From CAYUAG01 sp964554015 (lineage in GTDB: Bacteria > Zhuqueibacterota > QNDG01 > CAYUAG01): 64,000 bases of DNA. The DNA lies in assembly GCA_964554015.1 (NCBI GenBank), contig CAZKMO010000002.1, positions 1 to 64,000 of the forward strand. The letters are read 5' to 3'. This document shows positions 17,449 to 25,542 of the stretch, one piece after another (the first letter of the stretch is position 1; the number at the start of each line of letters is the position of its first letter). Both the position numbers and the translations under genes were made by a program. The notes under the pieces were generated by a model. The model saw only the letters and a program-made list of their open reading frames with translations, made no database searches and was not told the DNA's origin.

Positions 17449-18093
17449 CTAACGCATATCAATTACTTCCACACCCGGGGGAGTTTCCAAAATAAAATCA
17501 TTTTCTTTTATTGAAACTCCTAATGTAACCTCAAGTAGTACATAAATGGTAGTATTCCCATCAATACTTTTCTGTTCAATTTTTCTGGGAATCCATCTAT
17601 CTTTTTCCACCCAGATGCGCACTTCCTTATAAAAAAGATCCTCTTCTCCGGGAGTAAACAAAATCTCATAACATGATTTCCCCTGAATATCATCAGTCCC
17701 TAATAATTGAAAATTATATTTTTGTTTGTATTTGAATAGAATTCTGCTGGGAAGCAGATCATCGTCTGTGGTTTCCAGATTGTCAATAAGGACCTGATTT
17801 TCCAGTTTATTATAGGTTTTCAAGGTCATTCCATCAGAAATAATTATCTGATCTTCAGTGGAAATGCGAAATTTATCTTCTCCTTTTAATAAAAGTTCCC
17901 CCTTTACCACCTGTTCTTCTCCGGTTAATTCCCAGATATATTTTTCTTGAAAAACCGCATAAAAGGTTTTTTGAGTATAAAAGGTATGCTCCACTTTCTC
18001 TATAATTTCTTGAGGAGAGATAGCAGCACCTCTGCCCACCAGAGAAAAAAACATCACCGAACCTACCGTGATAAACCATACTTTTAACTTCAT
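17449..18093 (-). CDS. lolA: Outer-membrane lipoprotein carrier protein LolA
   Basis: Periplasmic chaperone carrying lipoproteins from LolCDE to the outer membrane. A signal peptide (MKLKVWFITVGSVMFFSLVG) is followed by the LolA beta-half-barrel: SPQEIIEKVEHTFYTQKTFYAVF, KGELLLKGEDKFRI, a WVEKDRWIPRKIEQ strand, and NDFILETPPGVEVI at the end. I set the start at 18093, because GGAGG at 18105-18101 is 7 nt from it but only 1 nt from the ATG at 18099. The ribosome binding site overlaps the ftsK stop; the ftsK-lolA order is conserved in many Gram-negatives, including E. coli, and supports a diderm host. Confidence 0.88.
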   Translation of the reverse strand: MKLKVWFITVGSVMFFSLVGRGAAISPQEIIEKVEHTFYTQKTFYAVFQEKYIWELTGEEQVVKGELLLKGEDKFRISTEDQIIISDGMTLKTYNKLENQVLIDNLETTDDDLLPSRILFKYKQKYNFQLLGTDDIQGKSCYEILFTPGEEDLFYKEVRIWVEKDRWIPRKIEQKSIDGNTTIYVLLEVTLGVSIKENDFILETPPGVEVIDMR

Positions 18094-18106
18094 AATCATC
18101 CCTCCC

Positions 18107-20434
18107 TCATATTATATTTTCAGGAAATTCCGGGTCATTTAATTTGTCCATATATTCTTCACCCACCAGAACTTCCCGGGCCTTACTCCCGTCAAAAGGG
18201 CCTACAATCCCCACTGCTTCCAGTTCATCAATAAGGCGTCCTGCTCTGGCATAGCCAATCCTGAGTCGGCGCTGCAGCAGGGAAGCAGATCCCTGTTGGT
18301 GGCGTATAACCAGACGGGCAGCCTCTTTGAATAATTCATCCCGTTCTCCTCCGCTAGTGGTCAAGCCTCTTCTCTTATCTGCTCCTAATTCCTTTAATTT
18401 ATACTCCGCAGCTGGCGGTTGTTTACTTATATGATCCACTACTCTTTTTATTTCATCTGTGGACACAAAGGCACCGTGGATTCTCATGGGCTCGGGTTTA
18501 CGGGGATGCAGATAGAGCATATCCCCCCTTCCTAAGAGTTTTTCCGCTCCGTTTCTATCCAAGATAGTTCTGGAATCTATTTTAGAACTTACTTTAAAGG
18601 CTATTCGGGCCGGAAAATTTGCCTTAATAACGCCGGTGATTACATCCACCGACGGTCTTTGGGTTGCCAGAATAAGATGTATGCCCACCGCCCGGGCCAT
18701 CTGGGCTAATTTGGCAATAGGCTCTTCTATATCATTTGCCCCGGTCATCATTAAATCCGCCAATTCATCCACGATCAATACTATCTGAGGAAGTTTTTTC
18801 AGGGATCCGTTATCTTTGTCCTTTACCGCCTTGCTGCTGGCAATCAACTTATTGTAATCGATAATATCCCTGACTCCGCTTTGAGCCAGAATTTTATATC
18901 TGTTTTCCATTTCTCTCTTTAAACTCTGAAGTACTTCAACTGCATTCTCAACCAAGGTAACCACATCTTCGTTCATATTATAACAGGTGGTAAGGTGGTG
19001 TCTCTTCAGTTTTTTGTAAACAGATAACTCCAGTCTTTTGGGATCGATCAGAACCATTTTCACATCATCCGGATGGCATCGATATAGTATGCTGTTGATA
19101 AAGGTGTTAAGACAAACGGATTTGCCTGATCCGGTTGATCCCGCCACCAGTAAATGGGGGAGTTCTTGAAGATCAGTAACAACCGGATGTCCGGTGATTG
19201 ATTTGCCTAAGGCCAGGGTAAGCGGGGAAGCGGATTGTTGAAAAACATCGGATTCAATAATGGAACGGATAGATACCCTTTCCGGTTTTCGATTAGGAAC
19301 TTCAATACCAACTGCCGGTTTCCCTGGTATGGGTGCCACCACCCGTACCGGGGTTGCCTGCAATACCAGGGCTAAATCATCCTGTCTGCTGACAAAACTG
19401 CTTATCTTTACTCCCGGAGCGGGTTTTACTTCAAACCTGGTAATAACCGGTCCCGGTTTTATGGCGACAACTTTACATTCTATATCAAACTCCTTTAACC
19501 GCTGTTCCAGAAAATGTGCTTTCTCCCGCAATTGCCTGGAATCATACTCGTACACTGATTTCTCATACCTGTCCAGTAAATCAAGGGCAGGCTTTATATA
19601 GGGACCGGAGGTGACGGTCTTAGACTCTTCGGACTCACTCCTCCTTTTAATTTTGTCTGTAACCGGTTCCGTGACCAAAGGAGGTTTGGTTCTTCCCTTT
19701 TTTAGAGGCCGGGACCGGTCTGCCTTATCTTCCTCTGTCAGTTCAGGTTCATGCTTTTTTTCCGGAATCTGCACTTCACCGGATGTGCTCATCCATTCCT
19801 GAGACTGAGCGGAAGTATCCTTTTTCCTTCTTTGAGATACTTTTTTTAAAAAATTGCCAATATCTCCCATAACAGAATTTATCTCCATCTTAAATCCCAG
19901 CACCGACTCCCTCATACTCCACGAGGTCGCCGAAATCAAAAACAGCAGTAAAACGGTTAAAAGAACAATGATACTCCCCGCAGTACCCAGATACCGGCTT
20001 AACTGATCAGCAAAAAATCCTCCCAAATTTCCACTCAAGCGAAACCCCAGAGTGCTAGAATGATCAGACAAAGCGTGGGGCAAGGCCAGCACGGTTGAAA
20101 ACAATAAACCCAGAGTTAAAATGTAAATACTCACCCGCAATAAAGGCTTAAATCCCTTATGCAGAAATATATTCCATCCCAGGAGAAATAATAGAAGGGG
20201 AAAGATGAGAGATGAATAACCAATGGTATACACAAATACATAGTAGCTTATCCAGGCCCCGGCAAGACCCAGCCAGTTGGTTACATTTGCCTTGGAACCA
20301 CTATTAGGGAAATCTCCAGGATTATAGGATATGAGGCCTATGAAAACAAGAAGAGAAAAGGCCATAATGAGAATACCCAATACTTCTCTATGTCTCTCAT
20401 ATTGCTTTTTTTTGTTTTTTATTTTCTTGGCCAT
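18107..20434 (-). CDS. ftsK: DNA translocase FtsK/SpoIIIE
   Basis: Septal DNA pump for chromosome segregation, 775 residues. Residues 20-190 contain four membrane helices, 195-290 a short charged linker, 290-380 the alpha domain, 385-700 the RecA-like motor with Walker A GSTGSGKSVCLN (about 427-438) and Walker B PQIVLIVDELADLMM. The end (about 700-765) is the winged-helix gamma domain (QQGSASLLQRRLRIGYARAG) that reads KOPS-type sequences. It follows comB by 5 bp and precedes lolA. Confidence 0.96.
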   Translation of the reverse strand: MAKKIKNKKKQYERHREVLGILIMAFSLLVFIGLISYNPGDFPNSGSKANVTNWLGLAGAWISYYVFVYTIGYSSLIFPLLLFLLGWNIFLHKGFKPLLRVSIYILTLGLLFSTVLALPHALSDHSSTLGFRLSGNLGGFFADQLSRYLGTAGSIIVLLTVLLLFLISATSWSMRESVLGFKMEINSVMGDIGNFLKKVSQRRKKDTSAQSQEWMSTSGEVQIPEKKHEPELTEEDKADRSRPLKKGRTKPPLVTEPVTDKIKRRSESEESKTVTSGPYIKPALDLLDRYEKSVYEYDSRQLREKAHFLEQRLKEFDIECKVVAIKPGPVITRFEVKPAPGVKISSFVSRQDDLALVLQATPVRVVAPIPGKPAVGIEVPNRKPERVSIRSIIESDVFQQSASPLTLALGKSITGHPVVTDLQELPHLLVAGSTGSGKSVCLNTFINSILYRCHPDDVKMVLIDPKRLELSVYKKLKRHHLTTCYNMNEDVVTLVENAVEVLQSLKREMENRYKILAQSGVRDIIDYNKLIASSKAVKDKDNGSLKKLPQIVLIVDELADLMMTGANDIEEPIAKLAQMARAVGIHLILATQRPSVDVITGVIKANFPARIAFKVSSKIDSRTILDRNGAEKLLGRGDMLYLHPRKPEPMRIHGAFVSTDEIKRVVDHISKQPPAAEYKLKELGADKRRGLTTSGGERDELFKEAARLVIRHQQGSASLLQRRLRIGYARAGRLIDELEAVGIVGPFDGSKAREVLVGEEYMDKLNDPEFPENII

Positions 20435-20439
20435 GATAA

Positions 20440-21171
20440 TTATTTTTCCGCAATCCTTTTCACTATTGATTTATTATAATACAGAGGCAGACAATTCACC
20501 TTATTAACTGTCAAACAATAATTCATATCATCTTGTTTCCCCAGGGAGGAAAGATATCTGCCGTGGGATGAATCCCGAATAATTGATTGAAAATCATCCA
20601 GGTAATTTTGGTATAAAATTATACTCATCCTGGCTTCATCACCCATTTCAAGGTTATTACCTTTTTTCTTTAATCTTGCCAAAATCATACCAGCACACAC
20701 AGTATCTTCCAAAGAGATTTTACCATAATTTCCGGCGCAGGCAATAAGGCAATCCCCCTTATTCTGGGAAATTCTTTTTACAACTTTGTTAATATTTAAA
20801 AAACCACCAACCCTAATCTCCCTGGCTGATTTGACTCTGAAGAAAACTTGGGATCCGTTGGTTGAGGAAAAAAGCAAAGTTTTATTAAAAACTTTATCTC
20901 TTGTATATTCCAGGGGAGAATTACCTAAATCAAAACCGGGAAATTTCAATCCCCTCCTTTCACCACATTTTAACACCTCATCGGCTGGGTAATTCATCGC
21001 CTCTTGATCCACTTCTTCCGTTTTTATAAAGGGCACTATTTCCTTAGCTCCATTATTTATTGCAGATATAATAGTTGAGGTTGCTCTAAAAATATCCACC
21101 ACTATAACTAGTTTTTCTCTAATGTCAATTTCTGCAAGATCTCGAGGAAAAAACGTTACATCAATTATCAT
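20440..21171 (-). CDS. comB: 2-phosphosulfolactate phosphatase family (ComB)
   Basis: ComB removes phosphate from (2R)-phosphosulfolactate in coenzyme M synthesis of archaea; bacterial homologues are common and mostly of unknown role. 243 residues with the signatures VIVVDIFRATSTI (about 21-33), CGERRGLKFPGFDLGNSP (about 69-86), STNGSQ and ACAGNYG, plus a C-terminal DDMNYCLTVN. It is cytoplasmic. The gene lies between gcvT (64 bp) and ftsK (5 bp). No comA or comC is in the window, so sulfolactate formation is not supported beyond this one gene, although the neighbouring region is rich in sulfur enzymes. Confidence 0.88.
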   Translation of the reverse strand: MIIDVTFFPRDLAEIDIREKLVIVVDIFRATSTIISAINNGAKEIVPFIKTEEVDQEAMNYPADEVLKCGERRGLKFPGFDLGNSPLEYTRDKVFNKTLLFSSTNGSQVFFRVKSAREIRVGGFLNINKVVKRISQNKGDCLIACAGNYGKISLEDTVCAGMILARLKKKGNNLEMGDEARMSIILYQNYLDDFQSIIRDSSHGRYLSSLGKQDDMNYCLTVNKVNCLPLYYNKSIVKRIAEK

Positions 21172-21235
21172 GAATATCCGTTAACCTTTATCAAAATCAG
21201 AGATAGACTGAAAGTAAGAAGGTATAATAAATGAT

Positions 21236-22366
21236 TTAATGTAAAAACAGCTTTAATTTTTTTCTAGATGTCAAAGGTACAAAAGGAATTTTCGCTATCC
21301 TGCCACTCAGTCTTTTATCATCACCCGATTTTTTAAACTCAATTTTTTCTCCCTCTTGCAGGACCCTCCCTATACCGGCAAAACCTATGGGGGTGTTATT
21401 TAAAGAAGGAGATAACACTCCGCTTAAAACAGTTCCAATAATTTCATCATTCTGTATAACTTCCCATCCGGGCATAGCTTTTCTTCTGCCCTCAATTATA
21501 AAAGGTACAACAAAATAATCAATACCAGAATTCTTTTTTTCTATCAGAATCTCTTTTCCTAAAAAATCACTCTCAAAATCAAGGGCAAATTCCCAGGGGT
21601 GTCCTATAGCAATTCTGTCTTTTTTCAACTCATGGCCATGCAAAGGAAGTCCGGCTTCGATTCTAAGTGTGTCTCTGGCCCCTAATCCACAGGGTAAAAT
21701 GCCAAATTCATCACCTTCCTTTAAGAGTAATCTCCATAATTCAATACAGTGTCTCACCTCGGTATATAATTCAAAACCTATTTCTCCGGTATATCCGGTT
21801 CGTGAAATCAATACTTCCATGTTGTTGATATGTATTCCTTGTTTGAATCTGAAAAAGCGTAATTGATCAATACTCTCTTTCCCGGCTACTTTTGCCATCA
21901 ACTTGGGAGCAGAAGGGCCCTGAAGATCGATTTTAGCAGTTATGTCACTGATATTCTCAAGCGTTAGAGAAGAAGGGGCATGATCCTTGATCCAGTTGAA
22001 ATCAGATTCGATATTGCCCCCATTGACCACCAGCATCCAGTTTTCGGAATCAAATCTGTATAAAATGCAATCATCTATAACACCCCCGCTTTCATTAAGC
22101 ATAAAAGAATACATAGCCTGGCTGTCTTCCATCCTTTCGATATTATTTGTCAATAAGGTAGAAAGAAATTTCTGACTTTCCCTTCCACCTATTCTAAATT
22201 CACCCATATGACAAATATCAAACAGGCCACATTGGTTTCGGGTAGCCTGATGTTCCTTTGATTGTCCTGTAGCATACCATAGGGGCATAATCCAGCCGGC
22301 AAAATCACTCATCTTCCCTTGCAGTCTTTCATGCTCATCATACAGCGGTGTCTTCTTAGCAACCAA
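21236..22366 (-). CDS. gcvT: Glycine cleavage system aminomethyltransferase (T protein)
   Basis: Takes the methylene group from aminomethyl-lipoyl H protein to tetrahydrofolate. 376 residues, near the normal length, with MSDFAGWIMPLWY, GLFDICHMGEF, NESGGVIDDCILYRF, SRTGYTGEIGFELY, the folate-binding LGARDTLRIEAGLPLHGHEL, and a GcvT C-terminal barrel with GTVLSGVLSPSL and IGFAG. The start is TTG at 22366 with AGAGGT a few bases upstream; no ATG is suitably placed. Other gcv genes are not in the window. A consensus-like promoter lies 39-67 bp upstream. Confidence 0.93.
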   Translation of the reverse strand: MVAKKTPLYDEHERLQGKMSDFAGWIMPLWYATGQSKEHQATRNQCGLFDICHMGEFRIGGRESQKFLSTLLTNNIERMEDSQAMYSFMLNESGGVIDDCILYRFDSENWMLVVNGGNIESDFNWIKDHAPSSLTLENISDITAKIDLQGPSAPKLMAKVAGKESIDQLRFFRFKQGIHINNMEVLISRTGYTGEIGFELYTEVRHCIELWRLLLKEGDEFGILPCGLGARDTLRIEAGLPLHGHELKKDRIAIGHPWEFALDFESDFLGKEILIEKKNSGIDYFVVPFIIEGRRKAMPGWEVIQNDEIIGTVLSGVLSPSLNNTPIGFAGIGRVLQEGEKIEFKKSGDDKRLSGRIAKIPFVPLTSRKKLKLFLH

Positions 22367-22404
22367 AATTACCTCTAATGATTAATTAAATTTATTTTGT
22401 AGTA

Positions 22405-22433
22405 AATATATTTAAAATAATTTAAATTGTCAA
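22405..22433 (-). promoter_or_regulatory. Strong sigma70-type promoter for gcvT operon
   Basis: Read leftwards: -35 TTGACA (22433-22428), 17 bp, -10 TATATT (22410-22405). The leader before the TTG start would be about 32 nt. The preceding bases AAGTG are the same as those before the divergent promoter at 22515. Confidence 0.7.
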
Positions 22434-22514
22434 CACTTATTCCCTGTATTCAGAAAGACTCCCAAAATGTTAAATTTATTATCTTTAATTTCTATTGTTA
22501 TAATAGGAAAGTGT

Positions 22515-22543
22515 TGACATTCAAGGATTTTTTTCATATATAA
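22515..22543 (+). promoter_or_regulatory. Strong sigma70-type promoter for radical SAM gene
   Basis: TTGACA (22515-22520), 17 bp, TATATA (22538-22543); the leader to the ATG at 22581 is about 30 nt and contains AAGGAAGG at 22570-22577. It diverges from the gcvT promoter with about 80 bp between the -35 boxes. Confidence 0.7.
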
Positions 22544-22580
22544 AGAACAAGGTTTCAGTACAGTAAATGAAGGAAGGCAT

Positions 22581-23450
22581 ATGCATTATCAAGGAAACAT
22601 CATCCGTCCTCCCAGTGAAGCTGATAGTATCATTCTGCAGGTTACTGTAGGCTGTTCCCATAATAAATGCACATTCTGCGGAGCTTACAAGCACAAGCAA
22701 TTTACTATTAAAAATAATGAAATCATTGATAAGGATATATCCTTTGCCGCCAAACATTTTCAACATAAACGCCGGCTATTTTTATGCGATGGTGATGCTT
22801 TGATCATTCCCCAGCCCAGATTAGTTTCTCTCTTGATAAAACTAAAAAATCAGCTTCCCTGGCTTACCAGAGTGGGAATCTATGCCAATGCAAAAAGTAT
22901 TAAGAAAAAATCTCTGCCCGATCTTCAGGAACTAAAAAGACTGGGATTAGGCATTATTTATATGGGATTGGAATCCGGGGATGACCAGACGTTAAAGGCA
23001 GTAAACAAGGGGATTCTTTCCGGAGAAATGATTGAACAGGCAAAAAAGGTAGGTGAGACGGGCATTAAACTATCCCTGACCGTGCTGTTGGGATTAGCGG
23101 GACCGGAGCGTTCTGATCTTCATGCCAAAGCAACCGGAAGAGTATTGTCGGAAATAGATCCGGAATTCATTGGTGCCCTTACTTTAATGCTTATCCCCGG
23201 GACCCCTTTATACCATGAATATCAGAAGGGATTGTTTACTCTCTTAGAACCCGAGCAAATACTGAAGGAATTACGGACCATGATTGCCCACACTCATCTC
23301 ACCAGAGGATTATTTCTTTCCAATCATGCTTCTAACTTTCTCCCCCTTAAAATCCGCCTTCCCCGCGATCAGCAGACTGCCCTTGGTATGATCGATGAGG
23401 CCTTAAAGGGTAATATTGCCCTGACCCCGGAATGGCTGCGGGGATTATGA
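22581..23450 (+). CDS. Radical SAM protein with CX4CX2C cluster motif
   Basis: 289-residue soluble enzyme expected to bind a 4Fe-4S cluster and cleave S-adenosylmethionine. The cluster motif is GCSHNKCTFCGAYK near residues 21-34, spaced CX4CX2C rather than the usual CX3CX2C. Then come FLCDGDAL (the GGE-like SAM strand position), GIYANAKSI, GLGIIYMGLESGDDQTLKAVNKG and LSLTVLLGLAG, all typical of the COG1032-type barrel. There is no B12 or TRAM domain. A strong own promoter drives it and no partner gene follows, so the substrate is unknown. Confidence 0.88.
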   Translation: MHYQGNIIRPPSEADSIILQVTVGCSHNKCTFCGAYKHKQFTIKNNEIIDKDISFAAKHFQHKRRLFLCDGDALIIPQPRLVSLLIKLKNQLPWLTRVGIYANAKSIKKKSLPDLQELKRLGLGIIYMGLESGDDQTLKAVNKGILSGEMIEQAKKVGETGIKLSLTVLLGLAGPERSDLHAKATGRVLSEIDPEFIGALTLMLIPGTPLYHEYQKGLFTLLEPEQILKELRTMIAHTHLTRGLFLSNHASNFLPLKIRLPRDQQTALGMIDEALKGNIALTPEWLRGL

Positions 23451-23668
23451 GTATTTCTTCCTGATCAAAGAGTTGGAAAAGATTGAGAATCAGATTCAGG
23501 TTAAGGTTAAGGAAAACATCTTTAAATCCTTGGAATAGTGGAATACTGGAAGGTTGGAATATTGTAAAATTTCTATCCCATTATTCCTTCATTCCAACCT
23601 TCCCTTCTCCCTATTACCATTTTTAAATAGCCAGTTTTGCCAGGTACTCATCAAAAAATAATTTTCCC
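23451..23668. repeat. Intergenic repeat of the TGGAATA family
   Basis: After the radical SAM stop there is an inverted block: GGAATAGTGGAATACTGGAA near 23533 on one side and CCTTCATTCCAACCTTCCC near 23586 on the other, with TTGTAAAATTTC between. The same words occur in mirror setting at 950-1022. It may act as a terminator of the upstream gene, though there is no U-run right after a GC stem. Confidence 0.6.
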
Positions 23669-23697
23669 TTGACATTGGACAATTAAAATGTTATATA
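23669..23697 (+). promoter_or_regulatory. Strong sigma70-type promoter for GNAT gene
   Basis: TTGACA (23669-23674), 17 bp, TATATA (23692-23697). The leader to the start at 23807 is about 100 nt of A/T-rich sequence. Confidence 0.65.
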
Positions 23698-23806
23698 ATT
23701 ATTAATCCATATTTAATGTCTCTATAGATAATTATTTAGTTACTGGAATTTTTAGTAGTTTATATTAGATTAATAAATAATAAAATTAAAAAATAGGATG
23801 ACAGCC

Positions 23807-24589
23807 ATGAAAATAACCGACCTCTCCCCCCAATATCATAAACCATACTTTTGCTGTCTTGAAGACTGGTCGGAGGATATGAAGGAAGCCGGCAACCATA
23901 AGCAGGTATGGTTTAAAAAAATGAAAGATAAAGGTCTACGGGTTAAAATTGCCCTGGAAGAAGAAAAAGTATGCGGCATGATCCAATATGTCCCAGTTGA
24001 GATTTCATCTATTGCAGGAGAAGGCCTTTATTTCATTCAGTGCATCTGGGTGCACGGGCATAAACAAGGTATTGGGAATTACCAGAAAAAAGGAATCGGG
24101 AAAGCACTTCTTCAAGCAGCAGAAAAGGATATAAAATCAATGCATAAAAAAGGAGTGGTAGCCTGGGGTATATCTCTTCCTTTCTGGATGAAAGCCTCCT
24201 GGTTTAAAAAACAAGGGTATAAAAAAATTGATAAAAATGGCATGGCAGTGTTACTGTGGAAACCTTTTATGGAAAATGCCATCCCGCCCCGGTGGATAAG
24301 GAAAAAAAAGAAACCCCCTACCAAAGAAGGAAAGGTAGTTGTCACTTCCTTTATAAATGGATGGTGTTCGGTCCAGAATATGGTGCATGAAAGAGCAAAA
24401 CGAGCCTCCCAAGAATTTGGTAATAAAGTGGAATTTCAGGAAATACAAACCTCAAATAGAGAAGTATTGGAGGAATGGGGAATTTCTGATGCTTTGTTTA
24501 TTGATGGAAAACAGTTAAGTACAGGCCCGCCTCCTTCTTTTGAGAAAATAAAAAAGAAAATCAGGAGGAGAGTAAAAAAATTAGCCTGA
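23807..24589 (+). CDS. GNAT acetyltransferase fused to YoaP-like C-terminal domain
   Basis: Residues 1-155 are a GNAT N-acetyltransferase fold: VCGMIQYVPVE and YFIQCIWVHG strands followed by the acetyl-CoA loop QKKGIGKALLQAAEKD. Residues 175-260 resemble the YoaP extension, a thioredoxin-like fold with a single cysteine in INGWCSVQNMVHERAKRA and later WGISDALFIDGK. Acceptor unknown; this fusion type is common in anaerobes and could modify small thiols, metals or antibiotics, but nothing here decides it. The start is set at 23807, because AGGA at 23795-23798 gives it 8-nt spacing, whereas it abuts the ATG at 23798. Likely transcribed with the PPC gene 68 bp on. Confidence 0.85.
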   Translation: MKITDLSPQYHKPYFCCLEDWSEDMKEAGNHKQVWFKKMKDKGLRVKIALEEEKVCGMIQYVPVEISSIAGEGLYFIQCIWVHGHKQGIGNYQKKGIGKALLQAAEKDIKSMHKKGVVAWGISLPFWMKASWFKKQGYKKIDKNGMAVLLWKPFMENAIPPRWIRKKKKPPTKEGKVVVTSFINGWCSVQNMVHERAKRASQEFGNKVEFQEIQTSNREVLEEWGISDALFIDGKQLSTGPPPSFEKIKKKIRRRVKKLA

Positions 24590-24657
24590 TGTATTCATAA
24601 TCACAAAAATTCGAGACAGCAATCTATTAATAATATTGAATAACAGGTGATACAGAT

Positions 24658-25086
24658 ATGCTAATCAAAAAAATAAACTATGGTGAAATTTTCCTGGGTA
24701 GACTTAGCTACGGTGCAGATTTATTGGAAGAATTAATAAAGGTGTGTTCGGAAAAAGAAATACAATTAGGCCAAGTGCAAGCCCTGGGAGCAGTACAGAA
24801 GGCTCGTATAGGATATTATGACCAGAAATCAAAAAAATTCCGGTTTCATACCCTGGACAAACCTCATGAAATCCTCTCCCTTGTGGGTAATATATCCCTT
24901 AAAAATAACAAACCCATAGTGCATGCTCACCTCACCTTAGCTGATGAAAAAGGAAGAGCATGGGGAGGACATCTAGCCTCGGGTACAATTGTGTATGCCT
25001 GTGAATACCTTATTCAAAGCTTTGAAGGTGCAACTCTTGAACGTGAATATGATAAGAAGACAGATTTATCCTTGTGGCAAAAATGA
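24658..25086 (+). CDS. PPC/DUF296 domain protein
   Basis: 142 residues of a single plants-and-prokaryotes-conserved domain: FLGRLSYGADLLEELIKVC, a beta-sandwich core, HAHLTLADEKGRAWGGHL and GTIVYACEYLI near the end. The HxH-type histidines and GGHL motif are the family hallmark, and in plants the domain is part of AT-hook proteins. The bacterial proteins are trimers of unclear function, often labelled DNA-binding without evidence; there is no AT-hook here. AGGTGA precedes the ATG by 7 nt. Confidence 0.85.
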   Translation: MLIKKINYGEIFLGRLSYGADLLEELIKVCSEKEIQLGQVQALGAVQKARIGYYDQKSKKFRFHTLDKPHEILSLVGNISLKNNKPIVHAHLTLADEKGRAWGGHLASGTIVYACEYLIQSFEGATLEREYDKKTDLSLWQK

Positions 25087-25542
25087 ACTCATCCGGTAAG
25101 AAATGTGTTTTTTACCATATAGCAATAATAAAATTAAATCCAATATCAATTACCATTCTGATTTTATTGCGGAATAGGAAAAATCAATAAATAAAATGAA
25201 TCAAATTTTATTTCTCTACGTATTATAAAAATATATTGAAAATGAAAATAACTCTTGAAGCAAATACCTGATTAGCATCGAGAACAGGCTTAAGCTGAGA
25301 TGAAACCTCAGATGGATAAAGGTGAAATAAGTAATACAAAAGTCAAGGAGGTAAAAGTCAATACTGGTGTTTCAAATGATCTTTTAAAAGGTAGTGAGTT
25401 GGGAAAATAATTATCTTTTCTAAAGACAAATAATCGCCATACTAATATTGTATTTATATTTGTTAATTTATTTTTTTTCCTTATATTCAAGTTATTTTAT
25501 AAAAAAATTGTAAAAAAAATTAATTTTATTTTAGGAGGAAAC
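25087..25542. other. Intergenic region with a possible 36-codon ORF
   Basis: 456 bp, strongly A/T-rich. A frame at 25300-25410 (+) encodes 36 residues beginning MKPQMDKGEISNTKVKEV; its VKVNTG segment faintly recalls the last strands of HlyD-type adaptors, so it may be a gene fragment, but it has no ribosome binding site and I do not call it. No promoter matching the window's TTGACA/TTGCAT pattern was seen for the next gene. Confidence 0.35.
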
